DNA from: Dyadobacter jejuensis
GTDB lineage: Bacteria; Bacteroidota; Bacteroidia; Cytophagales; Spirosomataceae
Direction: 5' to 3'
NCBI RefSeq assembly: GCF_003149085.1
Contig: NZ_QGDT01000007.1
Coordinates: 1-64,000 of the forward strand
Length of the DNA: 64,000 nt
The translations under genes were made by a program, and so were the position numbers. Numbering within the stretch: position 1 is the first letter of the stretch; each line of letters begins with the position of its first letter. Positions 41,835 to 52,718 of this stretch are shown here, piece by piece. The notes below the pieces were generated by a model. The model saw only the letters and a program-made list of their open reading frames with translations. It ran no database searches and was not told the origin of the DNA.

Positions 41835-44657
41835 TTAAAAACGATTATTCCTCCGAACCGAATGGTTCATTCCCCTCATATTATAGGAGAAACTCAACAA
41901 AAAGTACCGAGCTAAGGTCCTGACCTGCTCCTGGCTTACAAAGTTTTGATAGGCCGACTGATTGATCCCCCTATTCTGATTGAAAACATCATAAGCCGAT
42001 AGTCGTATTTCTCCCTTTTTACTTTTTAATAGGGTTTTATATATGGATACATTCAGGATGGGCATGCTTTGATTAAAGTCATAACGGTTGTTGGTATAAG
42101 TCGAAAAATTGAAGCCAGAATTAAAATAAATTTCTTTGGGCAATTTAATATTCATTTCGGCACTATACCTGGCGTTAATGATCTTTTGATCCTGGGTCGT
42201 ACTAATGGAGTATTTGGTATCCCGGATACTCCAGTTGGCATTGCTATAAAAAGTCAATTTATCGCTGGGGGTATAATCCAGCCTCAGCCCCAAGCTGTAG
42301 CTATTGGTCAAGGTTTTATTCAATAGACCATTAATATTGGTCAGGTGATTGCCTATACCATAATTAACATTTAGACTCAGGTTGCTCTTGGTTTTTACAA
42401 TCGGAAATCCATAATCGGCATAGACGCCGAAATCATTACCGCCACTGATATTAGCCGCCATGGTGGTCGTGACCAAGTTCTGGTCTACGGTTTGATTATA
42501 AATCACCTGATTCTGATAATAATTGTAATAGGCATTTAAATACATCCTCACGAAGCTCCCAGGATTGAACATATTATACCCCAAATTGCCCGAATGCTGA
42601 ATACTAGGAACCAGATTGGGGTTCCCTACCCGAATATAAAGCGGATTACTGTTATCAACGATAGGCTGAAGGTCGCTGATCCCGGGTTCATTAATATTCA
42701 TATGATACCCCCCAAACAGAAACCGATTGCTCTTCAAATCATAGTTTAAGGAAAAATTAGGCGTCCAGTTTACAAACTTTCTGTTGAGCGTAGCCTGGAA
42801 ATCCTCTCCTTGGTCGACCGCAAATTTTCCATTCATATGGATTTGCTGCATAGCGAGCCCTCCCGATATATTAAGGCCATTATTGGAATACCTCAGGGAG
42901 GTCCCCACCCTATGAAAATCCGTTTTGTTGAGGTAATAACGACTCAGGTTCCGGTTCAATTGGGTACGGTCGGAGAGGTCGTATACATTACGATCGACCT
43001 GGTCCGATTTGAAGCTAAAGTTGTAAAACGACTCTAAGATAAAGCGCTTCGAAAGTGGCTCTATATAGAGCAGACTACTTTTCAGCTGCGTTCTTAAGCT
43101 CTTGGTATCGTTGTCTTGGTTGATCACCGCCGTGCTATCAGGCAAACCCGTTCTTATAAATCGGTTACTAGAGCGTTGGGTATTAAGTCCATCGGAGTTA
43201 TTAATATTATAGGCGGCACTTACGGCTACATTACGCCCTTTTTTGGCGAATTTCCGCCGGTATATTCCCGTGTTCCCCATGGCGAAGGAATTGAAATCGC
43301 TGTAATTATTTATCTGACTGACCGTCGACAGAGGATTGGCGGAGGTTTCGCCCCTGTAGTAGCGCTCCATGCTCTGGTAGGCCGAGGTCCCATCCCCTAC
43401 TCTGGAATTGGAGAGGAGGATAAAAGTGTTTAGAGAGTCGATATTGCGCTCAAACCTGACGCCCAATCGATGGTTCCTGTTCAGGTTCCGTCTAGAATTA
43501 GTATCCAGCGTCGTCACCGCCGACGATTCTAAGAAACGGGTCTGGCGCTCGGTGGCATCAAGGTCTTGGTGATTCTGATTATAATAGTAACTGGTATTTA
43601 TTTTGGTCTTTTTCGTATCGAAATTATAATTGGCACCACCGGCAAAATTCTTATTATAACCGCGGTTCTGTCCTCCACTACCAACCTGTATAGTTAGGCT
43701 TTCGTCGCCCCCCCCAAAAGAGATATAACGTCCACCGCCAAATCCGAAGTCCCCGTCGTCGCCCCAATTAAAGGATTGGCTCCCCTTAAAATCCTGGTAG
43801 TCGTCCCAGGACATCCCTCCTTGATTGGTATTATTACCTAGGCCAATAACGGCAAACTGATTTTTCTCATTGAAGCGGTTGTAGTTAATTTTACCTGCAA
43901 GGCGCTTATCGGTCCCCACCGCAGCGGTCACCTTCCCAAAGCCTCCTTTTTTATGGCTATCCTTCAGCTGCAGATTGAGCGTCTTTTCATGCTTGCCATC
44001 GTCGACGCCGGTAATTCGCGACTGTTCCGTTTTATCATTAAATACCTGTACCTTATCGATGGCCTCAGCGGGCAGATTCTTGGTGGCCGCTTTGGTGTCA
44101 TCTCCAAAGAAGCGCTTGCCATCGACGGTTACCCTTTTCACTTTTTCGCCCTGAGCCGTAATACTACCATCCTGCTCAACCTGCATGCCCGGTAAGCGCC
44201 TCAGCAAATCCTCTACCGATGAGCCTGGAGGTACCTTAAATGCCCGGGGGTCATACTCCACCGTATCCCCTCGTATGCTCAATGGTGCCCTTGCAGTCTT
44301 GATCACCACTTCGTATAGGTCCTGATTCAGCTCGGTCATCTCCTGCTTCCCGATATCGATAACGGCTTCTGACTCCGGTTTTACATGAAACTGGAAGGGC
44401 AAATAGCCCACATAAGAGGCCTTAAGTAGGTATTCCATTCGCTTCATGTTTTTGAATTCAAAGGCGCCATCCTTATCGCTCCTTCCAAAGCTTACCAAGG
44501 ACGAATCGGCCGGTATAAGAAGCATCACTGTGGCTTCGGGCAATCCCTGGCCGAGGCTATCGGTGAGCGTACCCCGAAGGGTAAGTCGCCCGGCTTGTTG
44601 AGCCATTCCCCAATGACTACACCAGCATAAAAGAAAGATGAGGAGCAATTTTTTCAT
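41835..44657 (-). CDS. Large outer-membrane beta-barrel protein, TonB-receptor-like
   Basis: About 940 aa from the start MKKLLLIFLLCWCSHWGMA, a signal peptide; an in-frame ATG 36 bp upstream lacks signal character at its tip. A carboxypeptidase-regulatory-like domain (about 30-110) is followed by a plug-like region (VEDLLRRLPGMQVEQDG, VKRVTVDGKRFFGDD), a Gly/Asn-rich stretch and a barrel of the outer-membrane beta-barrel family (PF14905-like). Forms an operon with the GLPGLI gene. Confidence 0.88.
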   Translation of the reverse strand: MKKLLLIFLLCWCSHWGMAQQAGRLTLRGTLTDSLGQGLPEATVMLLIPADSSLVSFGRSDKDGAFEFKNMKRMEYLLKASYVGYLPFQFHVKPESEAVIDIGKQEMTELNQDLYEVVIKTARAPLSIRGDTVEYDPRAFKVPPGSSVEDLLRRLPGMQVEQDGSITAQGEKVKRVTVDGKRFFGDDTKAATKNLPAEAIDKVQVFNDKTEQSRITGVDDGKHEKTLNLQLKDSHKKGGFGKVTAAVGTDKRLAGKINYNRFNEKNQFAVIGLGNNTNQGGMSWDDYQDFKGSQSFNWGDDGDFGFGGGRYISFGGGDESLTIQVGSGGQNRGYNKNFAGGANYNFDTKKTKINTSYYYNQNHQDLDATERQTRFLESSAVTTLDTNSRRNLNRNHRLGVRFERNIDSLNTFILLSNSRVGDGTSAYQSMERYYRGETSANPLSTVSQINNYSDFNSFAMGNTGIYRRKFAKKGRNVAVSAAYNINNSDGLNTQRSSNRFIRTGLPDSTAVINQDNDTKSLRTQLKSSLLYIEPLSKRFILESFYNFSFKSDQVDRNVYDLSDRTQLNRNLSRYYLNKTDFHRVGTSLRYSNNGLNISGGLAMQQIHMNGKFAVDQGEDFQATLNRKFVNWTPNFSLNYDLKSNRFLFGGYHMNINEPGISDLQPIVDNSNPLYIRVGNPNLVPSIQHSGNLGYNMFNPGSFVRMYLNAYYNYYQNQVIYNQTVDQNLVTTTMAANISGGNDFGVYADYGFPIVKTKSNLSLNVNYGIGNHLTNINGLLNKTLTNSYSLGLRLDYTPSDKLTFYSNANWSIRDTKYSISTTQDQKIINARYSAEMNIKLPKEIYFNSGFNFSTYTNNRYDFNQSMPILNVSIYKTLLKSKKGEIRLSAYDVFNQNRGINQSAYQNFVSQEQVRTLARYFLLSFSYNMRGMNHSVRRNNRF

Positions 44658-44854
44658 AATAAAAAGTGTGATTAATATATTTGATAAACCCAAACAATTT
44701 TCAACTCCTCAACCTCCCTCTAATTTTTAATATTATTTTTGGCAATTATGTAACTTTAACAATACAGCATTAAATGTACTTAAAAAAAACTATATATAAG
44801 TTGCATTAACATTAACTCTTAAAAAAAATTATTACCCGCATTCAGTTACTTAAC

Positions 44855-44862
44855 TACCTTTG
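44855..44862 (+). promoter_or_regulatory. Probable -7 box of the phosphodiesterase promoter
   Basis: TACCTTTG fits TAnnTTTG and lies 25 bp before the ATG at 44888, the same distance as at hemF. Confidence 0.5.
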
Positions 44863-44887
44863 TGATCCTAACAGCGAACTACCTCAT

Positions 44888-45403
44888 ATGACTAGAATAG
44901 GGCTTCTTTCAGACACACACGGATATCTAGACCCCAGAGTTTCCTATCATTTTTCGGAATGTGATGAAATATGGCATGCGGGAGACATCGGCGACACGGC
45001 CATCATCGACGCACTAGAAGCCCTAAAACCCACTAGAATCGTGTATGGAAATATCGATCACCGTGAGGTGATACTCAGGACGAGTGAGCACTTAAATTTT
45101 GAAATAGAAGGTTTTAATGTGTGGATGACCCATATTGGAGGCGCACCTCCACGTTACAACCCTTCGGTACTGCCCCGACTAAGGACGGACCTGCCCGATA
45201 TTTTTGTATGTGGGCATTCTCATATCTTAAGAGTAATAAGGGATAAGTCGTTGGGGGACATGTTGTACATTAATCCTGGGGCGGCCGGAAAAGAAGGCTT
45301 TCATAAGATCCGCACCCTGTTACGGTTTAACCTTCATGAGGGGGTGATCAGCAATATGGAGGTCATAGAACTGGGCAAGCGGGGTGCTATTGAGGAAGCT
45401 TAG
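44888..45403 (+). CDS. YfcE/MJ0936-type metallophosphoesterase
   Basis: A 171-aa calcineurin-like phosphodiesterase. The metal motifs are in order: GLLSDTHGYLD, EIWHAGDIGD, VYGNIDHRE, MTHIGG and CGHSHILRV. Such proteins cleave phosphodiesters in vitro; the in vivo substrate is unclear. Single gene, converging on the MerR regulator. Confidence 0.92.
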   Translation: MTRIGLLSDTHGYLDPRVSYHFSECDEIWHAGDIGDTAIIDALEALKPTRIVYGNIDHREVILRTSEHLNFEIEGFNVWMTHIGGAPPRYNPSVLPRLRTDLPDIFVCGHSHILRVIRDKSLGDMLYINPGAAGKEGFHKIRTLLRFNLHEGVISNMEVIELGKRGAIEEA

Positions 45404-45406
45404 GGC

Positions 45407-45718
45407 TTATAACTGGTCTTTTATCTCGACCAGAAACTTACGAACCCGTACCAGCCGTTGGATGAGCAGCTGAGACTCTTCCTTCCTACGTAGCTGTTCC
45501 CGAGCACCTTTGATGGTCCGGCCTTGCTTTTCCTTTTGATGCATTATTTTCTTGATGACCTCAATATCCCTATCGTTGTATCTTCGGCGATTACGGGAGT
45601 CCCTTTTGGGGCTTAGCTGGGGAAACTTTTTCTCCCAAAACCTCAAGGCCGACGGTTCGCAGCCTACCATCGCCGCCACTTCATTGGTATCGTAATAAAG
45701 TTTAGGATTTTCTTCCAT
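45407..45718 (-). CDS. MerR-family transcriptional regulator
   Basis: A 103-aa protein with winged HTH (YYDTNEVAAMVGCEPSALRFWEKKF split over residues 8-31) and RRRYNDRDIEVIKKI, then a short coiled coil. It has no effector domain, as in many Bacteroidota MerR proteins with constitutive or partner-dependent control. Target genes are unknown. Confidence 0.92.
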   Translation of the reverse strand: MEENPKLYYDTNEVAAMVGCEPSALRFWEKKFPQLSPKRDSRNRRRYNDRDIEVIKKIMHQKEKQGRTIKGAREQLRRKEESQLLIQRLVRVRKFLVEIKDQL

Positions 45719-45887
45719 AATTTTTAGTCCGTTTTGCAGCCCTACGCTATATTAAAAGGCCTAGATTGACGGCTGCAATATACTTATTTCGAGTCTATTG
45801 ACCGAATTTAAGCCCCCTTATGAGGTCTATTCCATCAGTGCTGGCACAATAATTGAAAGTTTCAAGTCAAACTAAACCAATACGATT

Positions 45888-46088
45888 ATGGAACTTATCA
45901 TATTTTTAAAAGCAGCCGGCAATCTTCTTTTCGCCGGCCTACTATTATTCGCCATCTGTTTTTGGGGATTGTTCTGTGGGGTCGTTTATACCTTACTTTC
46001 ATTTATAAAACAGGAGTACCCTTCTAAAATCAAGACGGAATCAAAATTAAACCGATCCATACCAACATCGAACCGCATTATAGTTTGA
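45888..46088 (+). CDS. Small single-span membrane protein
   Basis: A 66-aa product with one hydrophobic helix (about 11-38, LLFAGLLLFAICFWGLFCG) and a basic C-terminal tail. There is no homology impression. Plausible because the frame begins after an AT-rich promoter-like region and ends cleanly before the converging response regulator. Confidence 0.5.
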   Translation: MELIIFLKAAGNLLFAGLLLFAICFWGLFCGVVYTLLSFIKQEYPSKIKTESKLNRSIPTSNRIIV

Positions 46089-46100
46089 CGTTTCCTCTTA

Positions 46101-46568
46101 TCAAGAGATCAATTTTTGTCTTAATAAAAACTCCAGCTGTTCGTTAACATCCGTAAGCGTATCAATCAATGCCCTGTTTTTCTCCCTCAGACTAAAAATC
46201 TCATAGGCATTCTTGATCACAATCTTCATCTGATCCTCATCCCAGGGTTTATTAATATAATAATAAATATGCCCTTTATTTACCGCATCGATAACCGCAT
46301 TTACATCGGTATATCCTGTAAGGAGTATTCTGATAGGATCGGAATAATGCTTCAATACTTCAATTAGGAAATCGACTCCCGTCATCTCAGGCATTCTCTG
46401 ATCGGTTATGATCACGTGAATGGTATTTTTGGCCAGTATTTCTAACCCTTCAGCCCCTGAAGTAGCAATCATTACGTTAAATTCTCTCCTAAAAGCCGCC
46501 TTAAAGGAATTTAGGTTATTTATTTCGTCATCCACATAGAGGACATTAACTTTTTCTGAGCTATCCAT
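46101..46568 (-). CDS. Response regulator receiver protein
   Basis: A 155-aa receiver from MDSSEKVNVLYVDDE (a 12-codon upstream extension to 46604 is unlikely). Phosphoacceptor segment ITDQRMPEMTG, then ILLTGYTD and INKPWDED. A C-terminal helix follows but there is no DNA-binding domain. It closely resembles the receiver of the hybrid kinase at 51615 (FKAAFRREF and FKATFRKQY), so it is a paralogue divergent from the same signalling operon. Confidence 0.9.
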   Translation of the reverse strand: MDSSEKVNVLYVDDEINNLNSFKAAFRREFNVMIATSGAEGLEILAKNTIHVIITDQRMPEMTGVDFLIEVLKHYSDPIRILLTGYTDVNAVIDAVNKGHIYYYINKPWDEDQMKIVIKNAYEIFSLREKNRALIDTLTDVNEQLEFLLRQKLIS

Positions 46569-46857
46569 ATAATTTAAAGCGAGCTGCGTTGAATAAAAAA
46601 ACAAATTAATGAAGTTTGTTTGAATAAAATTCTATCGTGACATAATTTTAAGGATTATATGTTAATTTGTACCACTATTGCAATGTATACGAACGCCTAT
46701 ACACGAACTTTTTAAGGCTAAGTAGAAATACTTTTTTTTATTTCATCCCTCTTCTATAGAATAGAATTGGAGATGCGGCCAAAATAAATGAATTTTATCT
46801 TTGAATTTTCATATTTATATAATTTAATACGCGTATAGAACTTCGTGATAAGCACCA
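46569..46857. promoter_or_regulatory. Divergent control region of the signalling operon
   Basis: About 290 bp, very AT-rich, with no ORF. It must hold promoters for the minus-strand receiver and the plus-strand five-gene operon. No clear operator dyad was seen. Confidence 0.45.
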
Positions 46858-48759
46858 ATGCAAATAAATACCCATCCGGACTATGTTCCGTTAATTTTCC
46901 CGGCTAAGGCAAGGAAAGATAACGAAGAATTCTGGTTACTCAACGCCCAACATAACCTTGAATTTCATGATCTTTTTGAAGGTCAAAAAAAAGAGCTCTT
47001 TAAAGTTAGAAGCCCTAAAATACGACGCTCCCCGGCCGAGCTCGACGATATGTTTGTCCAATGGGCCCAAGAAAGGGACCTGAACATGGAAGGAACATGG
47101 GTCTACTATCCGTGGACTAAACGCATGGTACATATCCTGGACGAAGCCGAATTCGTGGAGCTAAGAACCAGCCGTAACAAGCATAAAATTACCGAAACGG
47201 AGCAAAGCGTACTGGCTCAAAAAAGTATAGGCATCATCGGTCTTTCGGTAGGAAATGCAGTAGCCGTAACCCTGGCCATCGAAAGAGGCTGTGGACACCT
47301 CAAACTAGCCGATTTCGACACCCTCGAACTCAGTAACCTCAATCGAATTAGAGCCGGTATACATTCCATAGGTCTCAACAAGTGCGTGATTACCGCCCGC
47401 GAAATCGCCGAGATAGACCCCTACCTAAAAATCACTTGCTTTACAGAAGGATTGGATGCGCATAATATCGATGCATTTATCGACGGGCTAGATCTGCTCA
47501 TAGACGAATGCGACGATATGGATATGAAAATATTGGCCCGACAGAAGGCTCAATACTATCAGTTACCACTGATCATGGAAACCAGCGACAGGGGGATGCT
47601 CGATATAGAGCGCTATGACTTGGAACCAGACAGGCCCATTTTCCATGGTATGCTCCAAGATATACCGCCTAGTCTACTGCAAAAAGTACCAGCAGAACAC
47701 AAAATGGGATTGGTCATGCGTATTTTGGAAGCGCCTAAGACCTCTGCTCGTGGACGCGCCTCCTTACTCGAAATGGGACAAACTTTAGGTACCTGGCCCC
47801 AGTTGGCCAGTGCCGTTGCCATGGGAGGCGGAGTAGTCGCCGATGTTTCACGGCGTGTTTTGCTTCGGCAATTAAGTATTTCAGGCCGTTTTTATGTAGA
47901 CCTCGAAGGACTAATCGCCGAAAAAGAGGCTCCTATTGCAGGCCCCTCGAGTGGCTCTATAGAAACACCCACCCAACGCTTCGCCATACCGGCCCTAGAC
48001 GGTCTACCTGGTGATCCTCAGCAGCCAACCAACCAGGAGTCCTTCAATAGCTTCCTGGCTCAGCTGAACCTCGAAGATGCCGATGAGCCTCAGCCCCCCC
48101 TCAGAGTAGCACTTCCTAATGGGGACCTACTTACCGCCCATGCGGTGATTTCAGGAACACCTAAAAATCATACTTCCGAAGCGCTAGCCCGTTTACAAAC
48201 CTTGCTCCTGCTCAACCCGCTAGGCCATCAGTCCTTTTACGCCACCATGCAAATTCCTGCAGGGGGTGGATTACCCCATTTTGAAGGGTATAATTTCCCT
48301 GACCAGCACTTAGTAGCATTTAGCATGCTAACGGATTATCGGTCGGCGGCCGTATTGCAGTCCATAGATGGAGGGCAGATATTCAAAGACATTTTCCAGG
48401 GCTATTACAATCATGCAGAAGGATACCTGGCTTTAGAGCTGCCGGCAGACCTTCAGGTATTGGCACAGTTGATTGCCCAGCTCAACCAGATTGCTGCTCA
48501 GGTGGGTTATGAGCTAAAACCCTTGCTCTTTCCTACCCAGCTATCATTAGATTTACGAAATAAAGCGGGTTATTTAAAGGATTCGGAAATGGCCCAAATC
48601 CAGGAAATCGAAAATAAGTTTGTAGCAAGTACGTCCCTCAACATTGACTTTTGTGACTATATATTCCTGGCCCTCCTCAAAAAAGAAGGACCTTTAGGAT
48701 CGGGACCTAATAATGACCATTCTCCTAACGTCCCACCGAAAAAACAAGCATCAAAATGA
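46858..48759 (+). CDS. E1-like (ThiF/Rv1355c-like) adenylyltransferase fusion
   Basis: A 633-aa protein. Residues about 115-300 are an E1/ThiF Rossmann domain: IGIIGLSVGNAVAVTLA (nucleotide loop), LKLADFDTLELSNLNRI (the usual D-x-x-x-S-N-L-N-R) and LLIDECDDMDMK. A 100-residue N-terminal region and a long C-terminal region (about 400-600) are unassigned. The layout recalls Rv1355c-type proteins, though I see no convincing nitroreductase half. E1 enzymes adenylate a C-terminal carboxylate or activate a small molecule. It heads a five-gene operon with a GNAT-like enzyme and two-component proteins, suggesting synthesis or modification of a signal. Confidence 0.75.
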   Translation: MQINTHPDYVPLIFPAKARKDNEEFWLLNAQHNLEFHDLFEGQKKELFKVRSPKIRRSPAELDDMFVQWAQERDLNMEGTWVYYPWTKRMVHILDEAEFVELRTSRNKHKITETEQSVLAQKSIGIIGLSVGNAVAVTLAIERGCGHLKLADFDTLELSNLNRIRAGIHSIGLNKCVITAREIAEIDPYLKITCFTEGLDAHNIDAFIDGLDLLIDECDDMDMKILARQKAQYYQLPLIMETSDRGMLDIERYDLEPDRPIFHGMLQDIPPSLLQKVPAEHKMGLVMRILEAPKTSARGRASLLEMGQTLGTWPQLASAVAMGGGVVADVSRRVLLRQLSISGRFYVDLEGLIAEKEAPIAGPSSGSIETPTQRFAIPALDGLPGDPQQPTNQESFNSFLAQLNLEDADEPQPPLRVALPNGDLLTAHAVISGTPKNHTSEALARLQTLLLLNPLGHQSFYATMQIPAGGGLPHFEGYNFPDQHLVAFSMLTDYRSAAVLQSIDGGQIFKDIFQGYYNHAEGYLALELPADLQVLAQLIAQLNQIAAQVGYELKPLLFPTQLSLDLRNKAGYLKDSEMAQIQEIENKFVASTSLNIDFCDYIFLALLKKEGPLGSGPNNDHSPNVPPKKQASK

Positions 48760-49454
48760 GAGCCAGAATAAGAGCTTATAGAGCCCCAGAAGACGTAGAT
48801 TCTAGCCTGAAGTATGTTGATGGACATCGGAAAGTTTTGGAATCCTATGGGGTCAAGCAGGTATCATCGGCCAATATTGAATGGCTGTATGACCCAGAAA
48901 CTTACGTAATCATTGTAGAGTCGGAAGAAGGCGACAAGATATACGGTGGAGGGCGCATCCAGCTCAGAAACCCCAATATGCGTTTACCCATGGAACATGG
49001 TATTGCCAAGATTGACGCCCATGTATATGACTATGTGGATCAGCTCGGCGACTATCGAATAGCCGAATTCTGTGGGTTATTTAACTCCAAGGAAGTGGCT
49101 GGATATGGTATTGGCAGTATTATATTAGGTAGAATTGGAGTGGCGATTTCTTCTCAACTCAACTTAAAATACCTGCTGGCCCTTTGTTCACCGCCCACCC
49201 TGCGCAACTGTACCAGGATCGGCTTCGAGATCATCCGAGAGCTTGGTAATAATGGAGCTTTTTACTATCCGAAAGAGGGTTTGATCGCCACGGCTATCAT
49301 CGTCAACGACGTTACTAATATCCCATTGGCCAAGCCCGATGAGCAGGAAAGGATTTTTGACTTACGTAATAATCCTCAACAAATCACCATGGAAAAAGGC
49401 CCAAAAGGCGAAATGATTATCCAGTACGAAACGATAATACTACCCATCACATGA
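48756..49454 (+). CDS. GNAT / autoinducer-synthase-like N-acyltransferase
   Basis: A 232-aa protein overlapping both neighbours by 4 bp (ATGA). The central part has acyltransferase-fold features: IYGGGRIQLR as a beta-bulge strand, RIAEFCGLFNSKEVAGYGIG as a possible acyl-CoA or acyl-carrier loop, and then a cluster LLALCSPPTLRNCTRIGF. It looks more like FeeM/LuxI-type acyl-amino-acid synthases than ribosomal GNATs, but this rests on motif impression. Translational coupling to a sensor kinase is notable. Confidence 0.65.
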   Translation: MRARIRAYRAPEDVDSSLKYVDGHRKVLESYGVKQVSSANIEWLYDPETYVIIVESEEGDKIYGGGRIQLRNPNMRLPMEHGIAKIDAHVYDYVDQLGDYRIAEFCGLFNSKEVAGYGIGSIILGRIGVAISSQLNLKYLLALCSPPTLRNCTRIGFEIIRELGNNGAFYYPKEGLIATAIIVNDVTNIPLAKPDEQERIFDLRNNPQQITMEKGPKGEMIIQYETIILPIT

Positions 49455-51622
49455 AATCAATAGTTGCTTGGACTCTTTGGATAGTCCTGGGTTGCCTACA
49501 GCCAGTATATGCCAACGTTATTACTTTCAAAGGAGGATCCGAAATCATTGGGAAACATCTGGAGATATTTCAGGACCCCAGCAACAGGCTGACGGTCCAA
49601 CAAATACAGGCAAGGACCGACTTCCAGCTGAACCATGAAGATGCCGCCAATATGGGTCAGAGCCAGTCGGCATACTGGCTGCGTTTTAAGGTCAAAAACC
49701 TTTCCTCCGACTCCAATATCTATTTAGAATTGGCATATCCCCTCATTCACAGCTGCGAATTATACTATTTCATAGGCAATTCGGTGGTGTCTCATAAATA
49801 TTCGGATTTTGACACCTTCGACAACCGGGAGGTGAAACATCAAAACCTGATATTTAACTTGCCTATTCCCCTATACGGAGAGCGTGAGTTTTACTTAAAA
49901 ATAAGGGGCGATAGCCAGGTGATATTACCCCTATTCCTTCACGACCAAAAACACCTCTTTGAGTCCTCGCTCTATGCCGAAACCATCAACGGAATTTATG
50001 CCGGAATTATCATCGTCATGGTTCTGTATAACCTCTTCATTTATTTTTCGACCAGAGACAAGAGCTACCTATATTATGTACTGTATATCCTCTTTATAGG
50101 ATTGGCTCAAACCACCCTTACGGGCTATGCTTATAAGTACTTATGGACTTCCTATCCCGGCTTTAATGCAAATGCGGTGGTTTGGTTTTCGGTGCTGGCC
50201 GGTATTTTTGCCGCTTTCTTTTTCAAAAATTTCCTCCAAGTCAAAGAGAAACTTCCTATCGGGAATCTCTTATTAAACATCATGATATTCCTCTACAGCG
50301 CCACGGGAATCATCAATATATTGGGGTTCAAATCCTTAAGTTTTACTGGAATCGACATTTCTGGTGGTTATGGAGCCTTGGCCACCTTATTCGTGGCCAT
50401 CAAAATAACCCGACAGAACTACCGACCAGCCAAGTTTTTCCTGGGTGCCTGGTCGCTTTTCCTACTCGGCCTGGTACTTTTAGTACTTCGCAATATGAAT
50501 GTACTCCCCTATAATATGTTCACGACCTATACCATGCAGGCGGGAACCATCTTAGAAGTGATCTTGCTGTCGTTTGCCTTGGCCGATAAAATTAATATAT
50601 TGAAGAAAGAAAGGGAAGCTTCACAAGAACGTGCTTTATGGATTTCAAAGGAAAATGAAAGAATTATTAAGGAACAAAATGTTTCGTTGGAAGGTAAGGT
50701 GTTAAAACGCACCAAAGAACTTCGGACTACCAACGAAGAGCTCCATAACACCCTGAATCAATTAAAGGATGCCCAGAGTCAAATAATTGAATCGGAGAAA
50801 ATGGCCTCTCTGGGTCAGCTAACGGCTGGCATCGCACATGAAATAAATAATCCCATTAATTTTGTAAGCTCCAATGTGAGGCCTTTGCGAAGAGACATAG
50901 AAGATGTTCTGGAAATATTAGATGCCTATTCCGTGTTAGAAGAATACGAGTCACCCCAGGTCTATGAGCAACAAGTTCAAAATATTAAAAACCTAAAGAA
51001 AGATTTGGACATCGGCTATATAAAAACCGAATTGGACATGCTTCTTACCGGCATGGAAGATGGCGCTAAAAGAACGGTAGAAATTGTGAAAGGCCTCAAA
51101 ATATTCTCCCGAGTAGATGAATCAGACCTTAATCTGGTAGATATTAACGAGGGCCTCGAATCCACCCTGGTCATTCTGAATTATCAAATTGGCACTGAGA
51201 TTGCCCTGGAAAAGAACCTCGGGGAAATCTCTAAAGTGGAGTGTTACGGAGGGAAGATCAACCAGACCTTTATGAATATCCTTAGCAACAGCATATATGC
51301 CCTAAAAAATGACCCCGATCCGAATAAAAAACCGAAATTAACAGTTTCTAGCTGGCAACCAGACGAGGACCATGTCTGTATTTCCTTAAAGGACAACGGG
51401 ATAGGTATTCCTCCCGAGGTAAAAAGCAAGATTTTTGATCCTTTTTTTACTACAAAACAAATAGGCGAAGGGACTGGACTAGGGCTTTCAATTGTATTCA
51501 AGATCATTGAAGTTCATCATGGATCTTTGGTTGTAAACTCTGAAGTTGGGGAAGGTACCGAATTTTTAATTACTTTACCGGTTCTTAGGAAAAAACCAAG
51601 TATTACTAGTACCCATGAATGA
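49451..51622 (+). CDS. 7TMR-DISM sensor histidine kinase
   Basis: A 723-aa protein. It has a signal/first TM, an extracellular 7TMR-DISMED2 jelly-roll (about 30-170), seven TM helices (about 180-390), a coiled coil (about 395-450), a HisKA-like motif [17 protein letters not shown] with phosphoacceptor H463, and HATPase boxes [20 protein letters not shown] and GTGLGLSI (near 673). DISMED2 domains often bind carbohydrates or other small ligands. It overlaps the upstream acyltransferase by 4 bp and the downstream hybrid by 8 bp. Confidence 0.93.
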   Translation: MKSIVAWTLWIVLGCLQPVYANVITFKGGSEIIGKHLEIFQDPSNRLTVQQIQARTDFQLNHEDAANMGQSQSAYWLRFKVKNLSSDSNIYLELAYPLIHSCELYYFIGNSVVSHKYSDFDTFDNREVKHQNLIFNLPIPLYGEREFYLKIRGDSQVILPLFLHDQKHLFESSLYAETINGIYAGIIIVMVLYNLFIYFSTRDKSYLYYVLYILFIGLAQTTLTGYAYKYLWTSYPGFNANAVVWFSVLAGIFAAFFFKNFLQVKEKLPIGNLLLNIMIFLYSATGIINILGFKSLSFTGIDISGGYGALATLFVAIKITRQNYRPAKFFLGAWSLFLLGLVLLVLRNMNVLPYNMFTTYTMQAGTILEVILLSFALADKINILKKEREASQERALWISKENERIIKEQNVSLEGKVLKRTKELRTTNEELHNTLNQLKDAQSQIIESEKMASLGQLTAGIAHEINNPINFVSSNVRPLRRDIEDVLEILDAYSVLEEYESPQVYEQQVQNIKNLKKDLDIGYIKTELDMLLTGMEDGAKRTVEIVKGLKIFSRVDESDLNLVDINEGLESTLVILNYQIGTEIALEKNLGEISKVECYGGKINQTFMNILSNSIYALKNDPDPNKKPKLTVSSWQPDEDHVCISLKDNGIGIPPEVKSKIFDPFFTTKQIGEGTGLGLSIVFKIIEVHHGSLVVNSEVGEGTEFLITLPVLRKKPSITSTHE

Positions 51623-52715
51623 ACATAAAATAAAATTACTATACATCGACGACGAAGAGCATAACCTGCACTCTTTTAAGGCTACTTTTCGGAAACAGTA
51701 CGAGATCTACACAACGGTGTCGGTCATAGAGGCTGAGCAGCTCCTCGATACGCACGTCATCCATGTGGTATTGGCCGACCAACGGATGCCTGTAATGACT
51801 GGGGTACAGTTTTTTGAAAAAATCCGTGACAAATTTCCCGACGTGATCCGGATATTAATAACGGGCCATACCGACATCAGTGCGGCTATCGACGCCATCA
51901 ACAAAGGGGAGGTATTTAGGTTTATCGACAAGCCCTGGGATTATAAGTATGTACAAAATGCCATTACCCATGGTTATGAAATCTATAGAACCAAGGAGGA
52001 GCTAAGGCAAAGGAATATTGAATTAGAAAAGGCCAATGAAGAACTAGACAAATTTGTATACAGTGCCTCTCATGATCTGAGAGCCCCCCTTATGTCCATT
52101 TTAGGTATTGTAAATCTTGCGCTTATAGATGATGACCTGAGTTCACAAAACGAATACTTAGAGCTAATAAGGCAATCTGTAAAAAAATTAGATACTTTTG
52201 TAATTAACATCATCGACTATTACAAAAATGCCAGGGGTGTCCCAGTCATTAGTGAAATTCATTTTGATGAACTCGTAACAGACGTTTTGGCCACCATCCA
52301 ATACTTACCCGAAAGAGAAAAGGTAGTGATTAATACCCATATCGAACAAGACAAGGTTTTTTATTCCGATGCCATGAAGCTCCGGATTATTTTTAATAAC
52401 CTCATCAACAACGCCATCAAATTTCAAGATGATAAAAAAGCAGATAAAAAGGTCAACTTGACCGTAACTTGTACTGCCCAGCAGGTTCAAATAAAAATAG
52501 AGGATAATGGAATCGGTATTTCAGAGGACGACCGAATTAATATATTTAAAATGTTTTACAGAGCCGGTGCTATCAAAAGTGGCTCAGGAATAGGCCTATA
52601 CATCGTACAAGAGGCAGTAAACAAACTGGGCGGGGAAATTGATACAACATCTGTTATTGGAAAAGGAAGTATTTTTAATGTCCTTATACCTTCTATTAAT
52701 AATGCCCAGCCCTAG
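51615..52715 (+). CDS. Receiver-histidine kinase hybrid
   Basis: A 366-aa cytoplasmic protein: receiver (1-125; LLYIDDEEHN, phosphoacceptor D55 in ADQRMPVMTG, FIDKPWD), a short coiled coil, HisKA (VYSASHDLRAPLMSI, H153) and HATPase (NNLINNAIKFQ, EDNGIGISEDD, SGIGLYIVQEA). No TM. It probably receives phosphate from the upstream sensor and relays it to the single receiver that follows. Confidence 0.93.
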   Translation: MNEHKIKLLYIDDEEHNLHSFKATFRKQYEIYTTVSVIEAEQLLDTHVIHVVLADQRMPVMTGVQFFEKIRDKFPDVIRILITGHTDISAAIDAINKGEVFRFIDKPWDYKYVQNAITHGYEIYRTKEELRQRNIELEKANEELDKFVYSASHDLRAPLMSILGIVNLALIDDDLSSQNEYLELIRQSVKKLDTFVINIIDYYKNARGVPVISEIHFDELVTDVLATIQYLPEREKVVINTHIEQDKVFYSDAMKLRIIFNNLINNAIKFQDDKKADKKVNLTVTCTAQQVQIKIEDNGIGISEDDRINIFKMFYRAGAIKSGSGIGLYIVQEAVNKLGGEIDTTSVIGKGSIFNVLIPSINNAQP

Positions 52716-52718
52716 TTC